A stretch of DNA of 37,134 bases from Chloroflexota bacterium (GTDB lineage: Bacteria > Chloroflexota > Anaerolineae > B4-G1). Positions 35,164 through 37,134 of the stretch are shown piece after piece. A program made the position numbers and the translations under genes. The notes under the pieces were generated by a model. The model was not told the origin of the DNA. It searched no databases and saw only the letters and a list, made by a program, of their open reading frames with translations. The stretch is taken from contig JAAEPW010000241.1 in assembly GCA_024232355.1 (NCBI GenBank), positions 1 to 37,134 of the forward strand, given 5' to 3'. The stretch's first letter is position 1. Each line of letters begins with the position of its first letter.

Positions 35164-35182
35164 CGTTTTCACCTCTCTCAAT

Positions 35183-35869
35183 TCAAGCGTGCTGGCTGTT
35201 CTCCGTGACCTTGCCATCGCGCACCTCGACCACGCGCCGGGCGAAGGGAATCACGCGCGGATCGTGGGTGGCAAAGATAAAGGTTGTGCTGGTATCCTTG
35301 TTCAGTCGCTGCATGATCTCCATGATCTGGCGACCGTTCTCGGTGTCCAGGTTAGCGGTCGGCTCGTCGGCCAGCACTAGCACGGGATGGATAGCCAGAG
35401 CGCGGGCGATGGCGATGCGTTGCTGCTCGCCGCCGCTCATCTGGTCGGGACGGTGACGGGCGCGCTCAACAAGACCGACTGCTTCCAACAACTCGTTCGC
35501 GCGCTCCCGTCGCTCTGCCTTTTTCGCCCCGGCCAGCAGCAAGGGAAGCTCGACGTTCTCATAGGCCGAAAGCCCGGGGATGAGGGCAAAGAACTGGAAC
35601 ACAAAGCCAATCGTCCCCTTGCGCAGGTCGGCGCGCTTGTTGGGATTGAGCCGCGTCACGTCTTGCCCGTTGATGTGCACGCGCCCGCCGGTCGGCCGGT
35701 CCAGGCAGCCCATCAACTGCAACATTGTCGTCTTGCCCGATCCTGACGGCCCGACGATGGCTGTGAATTCGCCCTTTTCGATGGTCAGATTGACGCCGCG
35801 CAGCGCGTGGGTCTCAACCTCGCCGATCTTGTAAACTCGGGTTACGTCTTGTAATTCAATGACACTCAT
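35183..35869 (-). CDS. ABC transporter ATP-binding protein (MacB/LolD type)
   Basis: 228 residues, GGAGG 6 nt upstream of the ATG. Walker [10 protein letters not shown] (residues 40-48), Q-loop Gln92 in [12 protein letters not shown], signature MSGGEQQ (144-150; Glu replaces the usual Gln of LSGGQ), Walker B VLVLADEP (163-170) and H-loop His202 are all present. The length and sequence are typical of the ATPase subunit of MacB/LolCDE-like mechanotransmission transporters, which pair with FtsX-fold permeases rather than transport through a membrane channel. It lies between the permease and the two fusion proteins, giving a complete exporter. The substrate is unknown. Confidence 0.88.
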   Translation of the reverse strand: MSVIELQDVTRVYKIGEVETHALRGVNLTIEKGEFTAIVGPSGSGKTTMLQLMGCLDRPTGGRVHINGQDVTRLNPNKRADLRKGTIGFVFQFFALIPGLSAYENVELPLLLAGAKKAERRERANELLEAVGLVERARHRPDQMSGGEQQRIAIARALAIHPVLVLADEPTANLDTENGRQIMEIMQRLNKDTSTTFIFATHDPRVIPFARRVVEVRDGKVTENSQHA

Positions 35870-35893
35870 CTTGTACCTCCATAGTTCGTCTTG

Positions 35894-35929
35894 CGTGCCA
35901 TCAGAATGGCTGTTTTCAAAAGCTAATTG
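35894..35929 (-). repeat. HSDG-type dispersed element, copy e (intergenic)
   Basis: On the minus strand the core reads AGCCATTCTGATGGCAC (35895-35911), one base different from the copy b core within CATTCCGATGGCAC. The full 36-bp unit matches copy c at about 25 of 36 bases. It lies between the permease stop and the ATPase start, in the transcribed orientation of the operon. Confidence 0.55.
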
Positions 35930-35952
35930 CGTGTCGTAGATTGCGGACCCAG

Positions 35953-36198
35953 TTAAAAGGCTCGCAGCGCATCAATAGGCTCTTTCCGGGTCGCAAACCA
36001 GGCCGGGTAGAGCGAGGCCACCAGGATGATGACCAGGCACACCAGGGACAACGTGGCCGTATCCCCCCAGATGTAGGCGCCATAAAGCGTGGTTCCTATG
36101 GCGAATCCACTAGAACCAGTGCCAGCAAACTCGGATACATCCAAATCGCCCAAGGGTATGCCCACGTTTACCAGATAATACATCCCTAACGATCCAGC
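35953..36198 (-). pseudogene. C-terminal fragment of the FtsX-type permease (after a frameshift)
   Basis: The frame reads GAGSLGMYYLVNVGIPLGD, continues through a hydrophobic span (LSLVCLVIILVASLYPAWFA) and ends [11 protein letters not shown], the normal end of a MacB/FtsX permease. It joins the preceding fragment if one G is restored in the GGGG run (minus strand, 36198-36201). It should be read as the last transmembrane part of the same protein, not a separate gene. Confidence 0.7.
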
Positions 36199-37134
36199 CC
36201 CACGCCCAGGAGAATGCCCAGCACGCCCAACGTGACAGACTCTATCAAAAACATACTCATAATCTGCCGTCCCTTCATCCCCAGCGCAGCCAAGATGCCC
36301 ATCTCTCGCGTGCGCTCAAAGACGGACATCAACAGCGTATTGGCGACGACGACGGCGACGATGGCCATCACGATCCCATAGAGCACGTACAGCATACCCA
36401 TCGCTGATTCCGTCATGGTCAGCATCATCTCGTTCAGGTCTCGCCAGGTCAGGACTTTTAACCCCGGGGCGCCAAGTGCGGTCGCAACGACGTCGGCGTT
36501 TTTCTGATCGTCCAGCACGGCGACGACCGCGCTGGCCCGGTCCCCCACTTTTGTGAACGCCTGTGCCTTGGCCAGCGGCAAAAAGACCGTCACGTCGTCA
36601 AAGCCCGGGATGCCAGAGTCGTACAGGCCACGGATTTCGAAAATGGCCTCGTCAGGCTGGTCGTCTGACGTATTGACCAGCAGGCTGATCCCATCGCCCA
36701 CGGCCAGCCCCATGGTCTCTGCCAGCCGCCGGCTGATGAGGACGCCGCTCCGGTCGTCGGGGGCCAGCCACGCACCGGCAACCAGACCCTCCCGGAAGGG
36801 CGCCATCGTCTCGGCCAGTGGCTCGACGCCATAGACCCGCAGCCCAACCGACTCGTCGGCCGTGTTCAGGATGCCACTGCCCCACAACACCGGTGCTGCG
36901 TCTCGCACGTTGGGCAGCGCCTTTGCTTGCGCGGCCACTGCCTGCGGCTCTTGCAGCAGGTCCTCCCATTTGAGGCTGACTTTGTCCTCCTCGTAGGTTT
37001 CAGCGCGCACCTGCACGTGACCTGTCTGCACCCGAATGTTGTTCTGGATGGAATTCTCTATCGCGCCCATCTCATAGCTGTGCAGTGTGATGACCAGTGC
37101 CAGGCCCAACATCACCGCGATCATGGTCAATGCC
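36186..37134 (-). CDS. FtsX-type ABC permease, 5'-partial at the window edge and frameshifted
   Basis: The gene runs in from the right edge, so its start is not seen. The visible part begins in the first membrane span (MIAVMLGLALVITLH). A periplasmic MacB-PCD-like domain follows (about 210 residues, containing IRVQTGHVQVRAETYEED and GVLISRRLAETMGL). The FtsX core then has MAIVAVVVANTLLMSVFERTREMGILAALGMKGRQI and a further span. It then hits a stop at 36186-36188 after LGILLGVGLDR, while the expected continuation is present in another frame. This is either a one-base deletion in a G-run (sequencing error or real mutation) or a programmed slip; an error is most likely. It is the membrane subunit of the exporter. 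Confidence 0.75.
   Translation of the reverse strand, partial: ALTMIAVMLGLALVITLHSYEMGAIENSIQNNIRVQTGHVQVRAETYEEDKVSLKWEDLLQEPQAVAAQAKALPNVRDAAPVLWGSGILNTADESVGLRVYGVEPLAETMAPFREGLVAGAWLAPDDRSGVLISRRLAETMGLAVGDGISLLVNTSDDQPDEAIFEIRGLYDSGIPGFDDVTVFLPLAKAQAFTKVGDRASAVVAVLDDQKNADVVATALGAPGLKVLTWRDLNEMMLTMTESAMGMLYVLYGIVMAIVAVVVANTLLMSVFERTREMGILAALGMKGRQIMSMFLIESVTLGVLGILLGVGLDR

Overview
This window looks like bacterial chromosome, most likely Chloroflexota (Anaerolineae-like). That placement is inferred from the exported proteins. All four large secreted products end in a Tyr/Phe-Leu-Pro-hydrophobic-x-x-Arg tail, they are built from Ig, PKD and FG-GAP repeats, and the coding sequence is moderately GC-rich. 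No rRNA, tRNA, CRISPR array or intact transposase was found.

Layout: (1) 1-409, an AT-rich left edge with an 18-bp inverted repeat pair resembling mobile-element ends, a strong 10+10 dyad and a good sigma70-type promoter. (2) 410-3358, a secreted glycoside-hydrolase-like protein, followed by a hairpin terminator. (3) 3501-17876, eleven plus-strand genes packed with overlaps or tiny gaps: methyltransferase, radical SAM/SPASM, SDR epimerase, zinc-ribbon/GT2 fusion, HprK-like P-loop protein, divergent RtcB-like protein, Wzx-like flippase, secreted glycosidase, UbiA prenyltransferase, PEP-utilising phosphotransferase and AttH/CrtC-like protein. This reads as one operon for making, modifying and exporting a glycan or glycolipid, with an isoprenoid-linked module at its 3' end. 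(4) 17975-26073, a 2261-residue exported protein (six-hairpin-glycosidase-like head and eleven phase-locked 97-residue Ig-like repeats) with a GT1/GT28-type glycosyltransferase right behind it. (5) 26192-32220, a second giant exported protein (seven FG-GAP repeats, then about twelve PKD domains) again followed by a glycosyltransferase (GT2). (6) 32221-32711, a gene-poor converging interval with a perfect 15-bp stem terminator. (7) 32712-37134, a minus-strand tripartite ABC exporter: permease (cut by the right edge and frameshifted), ATPase and two paralogous membrane-fusion proteins.

The most unusual signal is a short dispersed element of about 36 bp. It lies in the same reading frame inside four unrelated genes, where it encodes a peptide ending in (G/V)HSDG(T/R), and a fifth copy lies between genes of the ABC operon. 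Inside the 2261-residue protein it interrupts an Ig-like domain whose paralogue in the 11394-13193 gene lacks it, so the window contains its own before/after comparison. This behaves like a miniature version of the protein-coding palindromic repeats known from Rickettsia. Other points of interest are the divergent RtcB homologue in a glycan operon, the zinc-ribbon/GT2 fusion, the UbiA/PEP-utiliser/AttH trio and the two giant-surface-protein/glycosyltransferase pairs.
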